This document shows positions 36,153 through 36,293 of a DNA stretch of 36,293 nt, piece after piece. This DNA comes from Gammaproteobacteria bacterium (GTDB lineage Bacteria > Pseudomonadota > Gammaproteobacteria > Thiotrichales > Thiotrichaceae). Made by a program: the position numbers and the translations under genes. The notes under the pieces were generated by a model. The model made no database searches, was not told where the DNA came from, and saw nothing but the letters and a program-made list of their open reading frames with translations. Position 1 is the first letter of the stretch. Each line of letters opens with the position of its first letter. Location of the stretch: the NCBI GenBank assembly GCA_018822845.1, contig JAHJJD010000034.1:1-36293 (forward strand). The letters run 5' to 3'.

Positions 36153-36293
36153 ATGGCAAAAGGTAAATTTGAGCGCACGAAGCCGCACGTAAACGTAGGT
36201 ACAATTGGCCACGTAGACCATGGCAAGACGACGCTGACAGCAGCGCTGACGGTGTGTCAGTCACGCAAGTTTGGTGGTGAAGCAAAAGCATAC
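36153..36293 (+). CDS. tuf: Elongation factor Tu (5' part only)
   Basis: 47 codons are visible before the right edge. The N-terminus [20 protein letters not shown] continues into the G1 P-loop GHVDHGKTT, diagnostic of EF-Tu, which delivers aminoacyl-tRNA to the ribosome using GTP. GGGAAG lies upstream at a somewhat long distance. Linked to tRNA-Thr in the same transcript, so probably processed from a tRNA-mRNA precursor. Confidence 0.97.
   Translation, partial: MAKGKFERTKPHVNVGTIGHVDHGKTTLTAALTVCQSRKFGGEAKAY

Overview
The window looks like chromosome from a filamentous, sulfur-oxidising gammaproteobacterium of the Thiothrix type. Three things point there: typical gammaproteobacterial housekeeping blocks (tRNA-Tyr/Gly/Thr-tuf, coaD-yfhL, tamA-tamB, cca, hspQ, nadC-lptM-lysA), a sulfide:quinone oxidoreductase, and a very large cadherin-repeat surface protein. 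The genus is inferred from gene content and protein style, not from a search.

Layout. 1-10749 (all minus strand) is an extracellular-protein locus. It holds a giant secreted protein of about 3027 aa (one Calx-beta-like, three VCBS/cadherin-like and 17 cadherin-like repeats, and a dockerin-like C-terminus), then two related secreted proteins. The second of these carries thrombospondin type-3 calcium repeats and runs off the left edge. 10953-13858 holds a TlpA/DsbE-like thioredoxin and, on the opposite strand, cca-hspQ-tauE-like. 14062-17608 holds sqr and the nadC-lptM-lysA operon; lptM is only 37 aa. 17615-21053 is a probable second-messenger module: a CHASE2 class III adenylate cyclase, a CRP/FNR-type regulator and a divergent small FecR-like protein. 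21050-23576 is a divergent zinc importer (znuA / znuC-znuB). 23686-24551 is coaD and a 2[4Fe-4S] ferredoxin. 24701-26586 holds a META-domain lipoprotein, a HugZ-like flavin/heme-binding-fold protein and an ElyC/YdcF-like membrane protein. 26598-27326 is trmO, whose 3' end lies inside a palindromic intergenic repeat. 27410-34271 is dacB-tamA-tamB, for peptidoglycan maturation and outer-membrane protein/lipid handling. 34275-35600 is ugd (UDP-glucuronate). 35741-36293 is a stable-RNA promoter, three tRNA genes and the 5' end of tuf.

The most unusual part is the 1-10749 locus. From memory, the N-terminal and C-terminal regions of the giant protein and the core domain of the two smaller proteins resemble large surface proteins of Bacteroidetes more than ordinary gammaproteobacterial adhesins. 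No type IX sorting tail, RTX nonapeptides or neighbouring type I secretion genes are visible. The second point of interest is the FecR-CRP-cyclase cluster, which has a long palindrome over the cyclase start codon. No CRISPR array, insertion sequence, integrase or rRNA was seen.
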